Origin: Paenibacillus plantarum
Lineage (GTDB): Bacteria > Bacillota > Bacilli > Paenibacillales > NBRC-103111
Length of the DNA stretch: 44,764 bases
Reading direction: 5' to 3'
Assembly: GCF_013141695.1 (NCBI RefSeq)
Contig: NZ_WHNY01000079.1
Span: 1 to 44,764 of the forward strand
Shown here: one piece after another, positions 9,079 through 18,177 of the stretch
Layout of the letters: each line of letters begins with the position of its first letter
Numbering within the stretch: the stretch's first letter is position 1
Position numbers and translations under genes: made by a program
The notes under the pieces: generated by a model
What the model was told of the DNA's origin: nothing
Databases searched by the model: none
Seen by the model: only the letters and a program-made list of their open reading frames with translations

Positions 9079-9121
9079 TTGGCATATAGTTTCAATTCAT
9101 TTTAAACGGGAGGCATAATCA

Positions 9122-10708
9122 ATGAGAAGAACAAAGCACTTCAGCTCGGCCGCAGTACTGCTTAGCCTTACACTTGCCATCACTGTGTTTACAGGTTGCT
9201 CGACGACAACCACAAGCAAACAAACGACCGAAAGCCCAAAACCAGTGGAAGGTCAGAAGGCCACCGAGACAGTAGTGACAAAGCCTGAGAAGGAAGTTGA
9301 ACTCACGATGTACCTGCTTGGTGATCCGCCAAAAGATCTAGAACCGGTCATGAAGGAAGTGAACAAAAAGCTAAAAAACGATATTAACGCTACACTGAAA
9401 ATCAACTATATTTCATGGGGTGACCAGAATACGAAATATCCGCTCTTACTTGCTTCTGGTGAGAAGTTTGATCTCATTTATACGTCGAATTGGGCCTTTT
9501 TCCAACAAGAGGCACCAAAAGGAGCGTTTATGGCGCTTGATGACTTATTACCTAAGTATGCGCCAAAAACACTGAAGGAAACCCCAGCTGTGGCGTGGGA
9601 GCAATCGAAAGTTAATGGGAAAATTTATATGACCCCGCAAACAGACAGCGTGCCAGGCGGACAAGGGATTATGATCCGTGAAGACTTACGAAAGAAGTAT
9701 AATGTTCCACCGATTAAAACGTTGGACGATCTAGGTGTCTATCTCGAAGCGGTTAAGAAAAACGAGCCTGATATGATTCCATATAACATAGGCGGCGTCG
9801 ACAAAAATAACATTACCTACTGGGCGTTTAAGGAAAGCAAGGAGAATTGGCTGGGTGTCGGCGGAACAGGTACTATTCCATTTTTCTATGATAACGACCA
9901 TCCCGATAAGCTGTTAACCCTGTATGAGACTCCTGGATTTAACAAGTTTGCGGATCGAATGAAGGATTGGTCATCCAAGGGCTATTGGTCTAAGAGTGTG
10001 CTGTCGAATCAGACCAATGCAAAGGACTCTTTCATCAATGGTAAAAGTGTGGTTGCCTACATGAACCTAATGAATGCGAAAGATGAATATAAGAAGATCA
10101 TGGATAAGCATCCGGATTGGGAACTAGATTGGATTATCTATGGAGGTATGGACAAACCGATTGCAAGAAGCTCTTATATCGTCGATGGGATGGCGATTAA
10201 TGCCAAAGCGGCAAATCCTGAACGCGCACTCATGCTTCTTGAATTGCTGCGTAACAATCAGGAGTATTACGACTTAACGATGTACGGGATCAAAGGTAAA
10301 AACTATGAATTAACGCCAGAGGGCAGATTAACATTGCCTGCAGGGCTGAGTGCTGTGGATAACGGTCTTGCACCAGAAGCATTGGGTGGATGGGGATGGA
10401 GAGTTAAGCAATTCGTAAGAGAAGCCGATCAAGTATGGCCCAAATATGTCGACACCAAGAAGAAGTTGGAAGGCAAATTATACGATGCGAAGCTAACCAA
10501 TTTCATACTTGATACTTCACCGTTCAAAGCCGAGTTGGCTGCTGTACAGAGTGTTGTCAAACAGTATGGAGAACCGATTAATTTTGGTTTAGTTGATCCA
10601 CAGACGGCATTACCGTTGCTCAACCAGAAATTAAAAGAAGCAGGTTTGGAAAAAATTCGTGAAGAAATGGCCAAACAGGTTGCGCAATATTTGGCTACAA
10701 ATAAGTAA
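9122..10708 (+). CDS. lplA: Extracellular solute-binding lipoprotein of the sugar ABC importer
   Basis: A 528-residue protein with a lipoprotein signal peptide: basic start MRRTKH, hydrophobic core and lipobox FTGC with lipidated Cys26. A low-complexity Thr/Ser/Lys linker follows to about residue 60, then a two-lobe family 1 binding protein of the LplA type (for example GKIYMTPQTDSVPGGQGIMI in lobe 1). GGGAGG precedes the ATG. It captures the oligosaccharide that the two permeases carry in. By position next to the lyase, the substrate is probably an oligosaccharide released from an acidic polymer. Confidence 0.9.
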   Translation: MRRTKHFSSAAVLLSLTLAITVFTGCSTTTTSKQTTESPKPVEGQKATETVVTKPEKEVELTMYLLGDPPKDLEPVMKEVNKKLKNDINATLKINYISWGDQNTKYPLLLASGEKFDLIYTSNWAFFQQEAPKGAFMALDDLLPKYAPKTLKETPAVAWEQSKVNGKIYMTPQTDSVPGGQGIMIREDLRKKYNVPPIKTLDDLGVYLEAVKKNEPDMIPYNIGGVDKNNITYWAFKESKENWLGVGGTGTIPFFYDNDHPDKLLTLYETPGFNKFADRMKDWSSKGYWSKSVLSNQTNAKDSFINGKSVVAYMNLMNAKDEYKKIMDKHPDWELDWIIYGGMDKPIARSSYIVDGMAINAKAANPERALMLLELLRNNQEYYDLTMYGIKGKNYELTPEGRLTLPAGLSAVDNGLAPEALGGWGWRVKQFVREADQVWPKYVDTKKKLEGKLYDAKLTNFILDTSPFKAELAAVQSVVKQYGEPINFGLVDPQTALPLLNQKLKEAGLEKIREEMAKQVAQYLATNK

Positions 10709-10725
10709 TCATTTAGATAAGAAAG

Positions 10726-10764
10726 GTTATCCTGGGATGCCTAGAGAGGTATCCTACGGATAAC
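10726..10764 (+). other. Structured hairpin between binding-protein and lyase genes
   Basis: Two nested stems: GTTATCC (10726-10732) with GGATAAC (10758-10764), and GGATGCC (10735-10741) with GGTATCC (10748-10754, one mismatch). No T-run follows, so it looks like a processing or partial attenuation structure in the 116-base gap rather than a full terminator. Confidence 0.45.
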
Positions 10765-10824
10765 TGTTAGATCCTGTGTCGGTAAGAAGAGAGAAGCCAT
10801 GCTCCAAGAGAAAGGGTGAGTGGA

Positions 10825-13800
10825 ATGGTCAGCTGCTTGACTAGAAACAATCTAAGATGGATCTCGATGGTATTATGCTTGACTATGCTCGGCGGTTTTC
10901 TTATCGGATTCATGCCCCAACGGGCTGAGGCGGCGGTAGTCACGCTACCTATCAATGATATGTTCGACACGGAACAGACAGGTGCAGCACCTGCAGGATA
11001 TCTAGTTTCTGGTTCCAGTGGCAGCGCTCTCATTGTTGATCCAGCTGGAAATGGGAACAAAAGCATCGAGCTCAAGGATGCCGATTCGGGCAGTGCCGGT
11101 GTCACGATTACGAAATCGTTCACTCCCATATCAAGCGGGAAACTCGTATTTGAAACCAAATATCAATTTAAAAAGGATGCAACGAATACATTTAATGTGT
11201 TGAACTTCAATCTGAATGGAAAGGTGGGGACTAATACTTCATCGAAGCCGGTTGTTTCTTTCTCGATACTGAACAATGGAGCTACCCGGTACACAATTCA
11301 AGCGGATCCTTTTGTCGGACAGTTTATTCCTAGTGCGTCTGCAGCTATCACGGATAACAGTTGGTATACGATGAAAGTAGTACTGGATATGAATGCTGGC
11401 ACTTATGACGTTCACATGACAAGTGATCAGTTGGATGTAACTCATGTTTCCTATTTAAGCAATGGAATTACGAGAGAGGGTCCTAATACTGTTGCGATGC
11501 TTGGTAAAAGTTTAATTACAGCGGGTATTTCGAGTATTGATCAATTCTCGTTCGCTACAGGGGCTAATTCTGGTTCCTATTATATCGATGATATCACCGT
11601 CAAGACTTTACTAAGCGTGAAGGGCAAAGTGACGAATACGGCGGGTGAGGCACTTGGTTTGACACCAGTGAGCTTGTATGCGGCTGCTGATACAACATTT
11701 GCTACGCCGCTTGCAAGCATGTCAACCTTACCTGATGGTACTTATTCACTTATTGTACCAAGCAGCGGCGCTTATGTCGTAAAGGCTAATAAAGCAGGTT
11801 ACTTGAGCGTAGTAGTACCCATAACGGTTACGGACAACGATGTGTCTAACGCGGATTTTCATCTAGCAGTGGATGCTTCAGATCCGTTATACGCAATAAG
11901 CGGGAAAGTGAAAGCAGCAGAGATTGATGTGAAGTTTCTTCCTGGTGCGGTACTGAATGTCTATGCGGAAGGGGATACCTCTTATCTTGTTTCTCTCGGA
12001 ACAGCAGTTACGGCAGCGGATGGGAGCTTCACCATTAATAACCGTTTGGTAGGTAACCGATATATCGTTCGAGCCACATTAGGGGGATATATGACAACCA
12101 ATTACCCCTTGGCTTTGTTCGAGTCTGACGCGGTGAATGCCGATATTCGTATGCCTGCTGCTGTCACAGCAACAGCGCAGACAATTCCGACGCCACCGCC
12201 TGAACATCCGCGCCTTTATGTCAGACAGGGCGATATTCCTGCCCTGCAGCAGAAAATAGCCGTTGGGGGACCGATGAATGCTGTATGGAATAAGGTGATT
12301 GCGACGAGTGAAAGTGCTTCCTATTTAGGCACATCCAGCGGTACAACAGATGAGATCGAGTCATACAGCTTCCCGAGTGTTAACAATGCGCGCTATGTCA
12401 AAATCGTGGGGTATGGCAGCAGTTCGGGCAGCCTCTGGAATTCCATCGTTGAAACGGAAATATATCCTACCGTTTCTGGGAGCGTACATAATAAATTGGC
12501 CGTACAAAGTGTGGTTGCTAGCAGCGGTGACGCTGATAAGACGATCGACGGCAACATGGCTCCGGAGTCGAGATGGTCGGCGGAGGGATCAGGGGAGTGG
12601 CTGAAATATGATCTTGGCTCCATTCAGCCTGTTGGATCCGTAGGGCTCGCATGGTATTCAGGTCATACAAGAAAGTCATACTTTGACATTTATGTATCTT
12701 CTGATAATGTCTCGTGGACAAAGATCGAATTGGGTCTTACCGTACCAGAGGGGACAGTCGAACCTCTAGGGACGAAATCGATGAACTATTCCATTGCTGT
12801 TCGTAAAGCGATTGATGCGAACGCCTTGATCTATTTATTGGAAGGTGATCCGCAGCGGGGCAGAAGGGCCATCACGATGCTTCTGAATAATTTGAACTCA
12901 ATTCAGTTTACGGATCCTGGTCAGTATACACAAATTGGCGACACGATTAACGCAGCTGCTATGGTGTATGATTGGTGCTTCGATTTGTTAACGGAAGCAG
13001 AGAAAACCACGATCATTAACCGAATAGAATTTATTGCATCCCAAACGGAACTCGGATATCCAGTTTTCAACCAGGGTGCGATTGTTAGTCACGGTAGCGG
13101 CAATCAACTATTAAAATATTTGCTTGCAGGTGGAGTGGCCATCTATGATGAGAAACCGAATATGTATCAGCATTCCGCGCTTCGGTTTTTCCAGGAGCAT
13201 GTGCCAGCGAATGATTTTATCTCCATGGCCGATATGAACACTCAAGGTGATTCCTACGGTCAAACCAGAATGGAAGCGGAGCTGTGGGCACGTACGATTT
13301 TCAAGGGAATGGGGATTGAGAATGTTTACAATGAGCAGCAAGGAGGAGCCAGACTTTATCGTGCCCTCTATGAAAGGCGTCCAGATGGACAATTAATGCG
13401 TTCGGGGGATTCCTTCTCAGCGACCTATACAGCTAGAGATACGTACTGGAAGTATGCGCCTACGATCATGCTGGGGGCCTCTTATTATAGAGATCCTTAT
13501 CTGCAAAACGAATTTTTGCGTCAATACCAACCTGGCACGATCGATCCTGTTAGTGAGATTTTATTTGTTGATATGAATCTGCCTACGCAGTCTGATCAGC
13601 AGTTACCGCTCACGAAGTATTTTGGGTTTCCCATTGGCACTATGATGGCTCGTACAGGTTGGGACACTGGAGCAACCATCAATAAAACTTCACCTGCGGT
13701 GATAGCGGAGATGAAGGTCGGCGGGTACATGTTTAATAATCATCAACATCAGGATATGGGGAATTTCAACATTTATTATAAGGGTAGTCTCGCGCTACAT

Positions 13801-15681
13801 AGCGGCATTTACGAAGGGGATGCCAACGGGAGCGAAAGCGGCTACGGCAAATATTATGACAGAAATTACAATAAACAAGCAATCGCTAATAATACGATGT
13901 TAGTCTATGATCCGAATGAAACAAAAACTTGGATGGGAGCAGTTGTAGCTAACGATGGAGGACAACGCAGAGCGAACAATGGATATGATGCGTTGAAGCT
14001 GGAGGAACTAGTTGGAAAAGACGCTTATATGGGTAAGGTGCTTGGTCACGAATTTGGTCCTGATGTACTTACTCCGAATTTCAGTTATCTCAAAGGTGAT
14101 TTAACAGCTGCTTATACGGCGAAAGTAAAGCAATCTATGCGTTCCTTCGTTTTCCTGAATTTAAAAAATAGTCAGCATCCAGCAGCGATGATCGTGTATG
14201 ACAAAGTGGCCGCCTCTAATCCGAATTTCAAAAAATATTGGTTGCTGCACAGTATGGAGGAGCCAGTAGTAAACGGTAATACAACAACCATTATACGCGG
14301 TGAAAATGGATATAACTCTAAATTAGTTAATGAAACACTTCTGCCTATAGCAGGTAATACCAACATCGAGAAGGTCGGAGGCCCAGGGCACGAATTTGAA
14401 GTGTTTGGCACGAACTATCCTGAATCAAGATCAGGACCGGCAGCAACTAATTCCATTGAAGCAGGCGCATGGCGCGTACAGATTTCACCGAATGCACCGA
14501 CACAAACAGATTATTTCCTCAATGTTATGCAGGTCATGGACAACAATGGCACACAGCCGCTCGTTACGCAGAAGCTTGATATGGAGCGGATGGTTGGCGC
14601 GAAAGTCGCAGACAATGCGGTATTCTTCAGCAAGACCGGCAATCGCCTTGACGGCAGCGTAACGCTTTCGGTGTACGGAACAGAAACCACTATGCAATAT
14701 GTGGTCACTGATCTTGTGTCTGGAACGTGGAAAATAAGTCGTAATGGCGTTGACACCGTTGGAACAGTAAGTGAAGAGGGGGGTGTCCTCTACTTTAACG
14801 GAACTGTGGGAACCTATACACTTACTTATATGGGTAGTACAGGTGTACCTGCACCTACAGCCACATTAACCGGAGTCACTAGTGTCATGTCTGGTCAGTC
14901 ATTTGATGTGACCTATGGATTGAGCCAGGTTACACAAAGCGTATATGCACAGGATGTAACCTTGCAGTATGATGCCACTCAATATGAATTCCTTTCCGTG
15001 GAGTCTCTCCAAAGCGGGCTTTCGATTGTAGAGCAAACTAAGACACCGGGCCAAGTGAGAATCATTGCGGCAAGTACGGGGGCGGCAAATGCGGTAATGG
15101 GTACGGCTGATCTGCTGAAGCTGCACTTCAAGGCCAAAGAAGTAACGCAAACCGTGACAGGCTCCGTTTACTTGACCAACGTAGTTGTCTCGGATGGAAA
15201 AGGTATCGAAACGATTGTGAACAACGCTGCCGCTCATCAGGTTCAAATTACCTTTGTGGAGAAAGCGGCCTTACAAGCGCTGCTTATGAGCAGCCAAGCT
15301 TTACATAATTCGGCTGTAGAGGGAGCGGGAGTAGGCAAGTATCCGGCTGGTGCGAAAGCCATTCTACAAGCGGCTATCGATAGCGCGCAAGCAGTAGCCA
15401 ATCAATCTGCAGCTACCCAATTGCAAGTCGATCAAGCCCTCACGCAGTTACAGACGGCGGTACAAACTTTTACAGTTTCAGTGAATGTAGATATTACAGG
15501 CGACCTGAATGGCGATGGTAAAGTCAGTATTGGTGATCTAGGTATCGTTGCCGCACATTATGGAAGCACGGCTGCTGATCCTAACTGGCACCTATACAAA
15601 CAAGCGGATATCAACAATGACGGCATCATCAACTTTGCTGACCTTGCAGCTGTTGCTAGTCTGATATTGGCTATAGCATGA
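10825..15681 (+). CDS. Secreted multidomain heparinase II/III-fold polysaccharide lyase with discoidin, cohesin and dockerin modules
   Basis: 1618 residues from the ATG at 10825; a GTG three codons earlier is the alternative start. Order, approximate residues: signal peptide ending PQRAEAAV (about 1-37); LamG/concanavalin-like region (40-255); two carboxypeptidase-regulatory-like beta-sandwich repeats (265-350, 356-447); start of the alpha-toroid (PPPEHPRLYVR, 457); an F5/8C-discoidin-like module (513-637) inserted inside it; the rest of the toroid (650-930); a heparinase II/III beta-sandwich with HQHQDMGNFNIYYKG (about 973-987); a cohesin-like domain (1343-1478); a FIVAR-like helical spacer (1479-1552); and a type I dockerin with two calcium repeats (DLNGDGKVSIGDLG and DINNDGIINFADLA). 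It should cleave an acidic polysaccharide by beta-elimination outside the cell, feeding the importer encoded upstream. The exact polymer (alginate, heparin-like, other uronan) cannot be told. Confidence 0.85.
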   Translation: MVSCLTRNNLRWISMVLCLTMLGGFLIGFMPQRAEAAVVTLPINDMFDTEQTGAAPAGYLVSGSSGSALIVDPAGNGNKSIELKDADSGSAGVTITKSFTPISSGKLVFETKYQFKKDATNTFNVLNFNLNGKVGTNTSSKPVVSFSILNNGATRYTIQADPFVGQFIPSASAAITDNSWYTMKVVLDMNAGTYDVHMTSDQLDVTHVSYLSNGITREGPNTVAMLGKSLITAGISSIDQFSFATGANSGSYYIDDITVKTLLSVKGKVTNTAGEALGLTPVSLYAAADTTFATPLASMSTLPDGTYSLIVPSSGAYVVKANKAGYLSVVVPITVTDNDVSNADFHLAVDASDPLYAISGKVKAAEIDVKFLPGAVLNVYAEGDTSYLVSLGTAVTAADGSFTINNRLVGNRYIVRATLGGYMTTNYPLALFESDAVNADIRMPAAVTATAQTIPTPPPEHPRLYVRQGDIPALQQKIAVGGPMNAVWNKVIATSESASYLGTSSGTTDEIESYSFPSVNNARYVKIVGYGSSSGSLWNSIVETEIYPTVSGSVHNKLAVQSVVASSGDADKTIDGNMAPESRWSAEGSGEWLKYDLGSIQPVGSVGLAWYSGHTRKSYFDIYVSSDNVSWTKIELGLTVPEGTVEPLGTKSMNYSIAVRKAIDANALIYLLEGDPQRGRRAITMLLNNLNSIQFTDPGQYTQIGDTINAAAMVYDWCFDLLTEAEKTTIINRIEFIASQTELGYPVFNQGAIVSHGSGNQLLKYLLAGGVAIYDEKPNMYQHSALRFFQEHVPANDFISMADMNTQGDSYGQTRMEAELWARTIFKGMGIENVYNEQQGGARLYRALYERRPDGQLMRSGDSFSATYTARDTYWKYAPTIMLGASYYRDPYLQNEFLRQYQPGTIDPVSEILFVDMNLPTQSDQQLPLTKYFGFPIGTMMARTGWDTGATINKTSPAVIAEMKVGGYMFNNHQHQDMGNFNIYYKGSLALHSGIYEGDANGSESGYGKYYDRNYNKQAIANNTMLVYDPNETKTWMGAVVANDGGQRRANNGYDALKLEELVGKDAYMGKVLGHEFGPDVLTPNFSYLKGDLTAAYTAKVKQSMRSFVFLNLKNSQHPAAMIVYDKVAASNPNFKKYWLLHSMEEPVVNGNTTTIIRGENGYNSKLVNETLLPIAGNTNIEKVGGPGHEFEVFGTNYPESRSGPAATNSIEAGAWRVQISPNAPTQTDYFLNVMQVMDNNGTQPLVTQKLDMERMVGAKVADNAVFFSKTGNRLDGSVTLSVYGTETTMQYVVTDLVSGTWKISRNGVDTVGTVSEEGGVLYFNGTVGTYTLTYMGSTGVPAPTATLTGVTSVMSGQSFDVTYGLSQVTQSVYAQDVTLQYDATQYEFLSVESLQSGLSIVEQTKTPGQVRIIAASTGAANAVMGTADLLKLHFKAKEVTQTVTGSVYLTNVVVSDGKGIETIVNNAAAHQVQITFVEKAALQALLMSSQALHNSAVEGAGVGKYPAGAKAILQAAIDSAQAVANQSAATQLQVDQALTQLQTAVQTFTVSVNVDITGDLNGDGKVSIGDLGIVAAHYGSTAADPNWHLYKQADINNDGIINFADLAAVASLILAIA

Positions 15682-15715
15682 ATTTAAGTAGACTTAGGGT
15701 AGGAGTGGGTTCAGG

Positions 15716-16732
15716 TTGGTTGCATCATTTTGGAAAAGTAGGTTGGCAGAGATCAAGGAATACCTAACGAATGTCACCTTGGGTAACACCCGAGTACTTG
15801 CATCCTCGGCGGGTGGAAGAGACATTTATATGGTGGAATATGGAGAGAAGGAAGACTTTGGCCGGAGGGCTAATTACAGTTCAGCTACTGGTGCGGGGAA
15901 TTCGGAGCATTATGCACGTAAAGGTGAAGATAGCAAACCTGTGCTGCTCCTTGTCGGAGGGATACACGGCGGGGAATTGGAAGGTATTGTCGCTGTCATG
16001 AATTTGATTCATCTGCTGGAAACCGGTACGGATTATCGGGGGAAACGGCATGATTATATCTATGGAAATGCCCATCGATTCCGGCTTCTCCTCATCCCTT
16101 GCATGAATCCTGATGGAAGGGCACGGCTGCCAGTTGATACGATGATCGATGTAAGTTATGAGAAATTCGTTTACTATATGCAGGGGACGTGGAAAGACGG
16201 CACCTTATGCGCGTGGCCAGACTGTAAGGCGGTTCATCCGATTAAGGATCATGCAGATTATCTGGGTTCCTATTTTAATGATGATGGTGTCAACCTGATG
16301 CACGACAACTTTTTTGTCCCTATGGCTCTAGAAACGAGTGCACTGCTTGGTCTGGCTGACCAAGAGGCTGCTGATTTCACAATTTTGCTTCATGGTGGAG
16401 CTAATTATGAAAATCATTTTTACGAAATTCACTATCTCCCCTATGTCGTTATGCAAAAACAGCAGGCGTTCAACCATAGTCTTGTTGGTGCATATGCGAA
16501 GCAAGAGCTTCCGTTTGCGGAACGGAATCAAATGGTCGTGGATGAAGGGATATTTCCTTATCCTTCGATTAATCTCACTTCTGCGATCCACCATGTTTGC
16601 GGAGGCATGAGTATGACCTTTGAATCCAATATGGGACTGGATGCTCCTGGCATTAAATTGACGGCAGATGAGATTTTGGATAGCCACTTCGTGTTGTTTG
16701 AAGAAATGTTTCGGTTTAACTTGAAAGGATGA
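15716..16732 (+). CDS. M14-family zinc carboxypeptidase/deacylase-like protein
   Basis: A 338-residue protein starting at TTG 15716, with AGGAGTGG eight bases upstream. It shows the complete M14 set: zinc ligands H84 and E87 in GGIHGGELEG, third ligand H226 in DFTILLHGG, and the catalytic glutamate E303 in MSMTFESNMG; NPDGRARLP (131-139) matches the substrate-carboxylate region. There is no signal peptide, so it acts in the cytoplasm. It starts 34 bases after the lyase stop and ends at a strong terminator, so it is the last gene of the operon. A peptidase here is odd. It may remove an amino-acid or acyl substituent from imported oligosaccharide, or be a misfit passenger. Confidence 0.85.
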   Translation: MVASFWKSRLAEIKEYLTNVTLGNTRVLASSAGGRDIYMVEYGEKEDFGRRANYSSATGAGNSEHYARKGEDSKPVLLLVGGIHGGELEGIVAVMNLIHLLETGTDYRGKRHDYIYGNAHRFRLLLIPCMNPDGRARLPVDTMIDVSYEKFVYYMQGTWKDGTLCAWPDCKAVHPIKDHADYLGSYFNDDGVNLMHDNFFVPMALETSALLGLADQEAADFTILLHGGANYENHFYEIHYLPYVVMQKQQAFNHSLVGAYAKQELPFAERNQMVVDEGIFPYPSINLTSAIHHVCGGMSMTFESNMGLDAPGIKLTADEILDSHFVLFEEMFRFNLKG

Positions 16733-16738
16733 GAAGCA

Positions 16739-16770
16739 ATAAGGGCACCCAATTAGGGTGCCCTTATCTT
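16739..16770 (+). terminator. Terminator of the lyase/peptidase operon
   Basis: A perfect 12-bp stem: ATAAGGGCACCC (16739-16750), loop AATTA, GGGTGCCCTTAT (16756-16767), then CTT. It starts seven bases after the peptidase stop codon. Confidence 0.8.
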
Positions 16771-17142
16771 CAATAGGTGAAACGATATGTTCCTGATCCT
16801 AAAGTCAGCATACATGCATTCCAGGAAGGCTTCCGCCCAGATCAGTCCTTGGCCTGGCAGCGGTTTAATGTGAAAATGCTTGTACCCTGGCGCATCTTCA
16901 TCAACATTAATACCGGCAACACAGCGATACAACCATTCGCCAACAGCGCCATAAGCATAATGATTAAATGAATTCATATCCGTGCTCCAGAAGCTTCCGT
17001 CCTCCTTGATGCCGTCCCAATGCTCCCAAATCGAGGTAGCTCCTTTGGTAACCTGGTACAGCCAAGACGGATAATCCGTTTGAAACAAAAGCTTGTAAGC
17101 CGCTTCCGTATGACCTGTTTGGCTTAACACGAGATTCAACAT
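16753..17142 (-). pseudogene. Fragment of a GH78 alpha-L-rhamnosidase (C-terminal part)
   Basis: About 110 residues match the end of the GH78 alpha/alpha-toroid and the start of the C-terminal domain: TSIWEHWDGIKEDGS, MNSFNHYAYGAVGEWLYR, and IKPLPGQGLIWAEA. Full enzymes are around 900 residues, so over 80% is missing. The 5' side stops at the junction near 17143. The 3' side degenerates after LECMYADF and runs into the operon terminator. It is therefore truncated at both ends and cannot be catalytic. Confidence 0.8.
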
Positions 17143-17143
17143 A

Positions 17144-18118
17144 GTTACAGAAGCTTATTTAGGTGACGACTTGATTACCTTCTCCAATAGCTCCAAATTG
17201 TTAATTGAGGGAAATAACTTTAGTAAAGCAAGGCATACGGTGTTGAATTTCTCTTACGCAGACACGAATTATAATACGGTAAGCGATGTTGTCGTACGAA
17301 ACAATGTATTAAACAGCCAGTGGAGCCGAAATTTCGAAATCTTCCCCAACAATAGAATTCTGCTGGAAGGCAATGTGTTTTCCGAACAAAGGTATGGGTC
17401 TGGAAATGCATCATCCAGGGACTCCATCCATGCCGATGGGGCAATTTTCCGTTACAATCGTTTCATTCGTAATTATAGTGGAGGAACTTTAGGCAGCGCT
17501 CCGTATGCAGCTAACATGTCGTTCCAAAATTCAGTCTTTTATAATAACATATTTGCAGAGAACGAAATGTTTGTTTATTTGTTTGGCGGAAATGGCGTGT
17601 TCACGATCAAAAACAATTTCTTTAAGAACAACATTTTTTATAACAATGATAACAATGCGTCGAACACGAATCTCCGATATTTCGAAAGAACATTTAACGA
17701 TGACGGTTCCAGAACACTCAGCTTTATTAAAAACAACTTCTGGCACGGTCAAGGAGTGACCAATCCCACCAACGACAACAGATGATGCACCGGCGGGCTG
17801 GGTCAATCAAAACACTACAGTAAACTTGAGTGTAACGAAGGGAACGTCTGTTGTAGCCGCTACGCACCTATAGTTCCAACGTTTGAAGCTGATATTTCAT
17901 TGCCAAACAATACGATAATTACGATCATTTATCCAACCGATGCAGAAGCGAAGGAATACAAAGTGGGCGCTAACGGTGCATGGACTGTTTACGTAGCTCC
18001 TGTGACAGTTTCTGTAAATGAAACGGTGTACGCAAGAGGAACGGATGTCGCAGGAAATGTATCCGATGTCTCAAGCTATACGGTGAACAGCATTGACACA
18101 ATAAACTTGACGAAATAG
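17144..18118 (+). pseudogene. Remnant of a secreted right-handed beta-helix protein with Ig-like domains
   Basis: The frame opens without a start at the 17143 junction. Bases 17144-17785 encode Asn-rich parallel beta-helix turns (VVVRNNVLNSQ, RILLEGNVFSE, FTIKNNFFKNNIFYNN), as in pectate-lyase-like proteins. After the stop at 17783-17785, another frame continues from about 17774 (DDAPAGWVNQNTTVNLSVT) to a TAG. From about 17900 a third stretch (VARGT-like DVAGNVSDVSSYTV) completes an Ig-like repeat, ending at 18118. It is thus 5'-truncated and carries at least two disabling changes. The Ig-like repeats suggest the original was a large cell-surface polysaccharide-binding or -cutting protein. 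Confidence 0.7.
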
Positions 18119-18127
18119 TTAAATTTA

Positions 18128-18177
18128 AAAGATCGCTTCTTAACTTGTTGCTTTTCGGCAAGTGTAGAGCGATCTTT
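18128..18177. terminator. Bidirectional terminator between the beta-helix remnant and the AraC gene
   Basis: AAAGATCGCT (18128-18137) pairs with AGCGATCTTT (18168-18177), with an inner TTGC/GGCAA stem. A-runs and T-runs on both sides suit the two convergent genes. Confidence 0.7.

Noticed and set aside
14899..15246. 115-codon minus-strand frame within the lyase gene
   Set aside because: Shadow of the cohesin-coding region; no start signal and unlikely composition.
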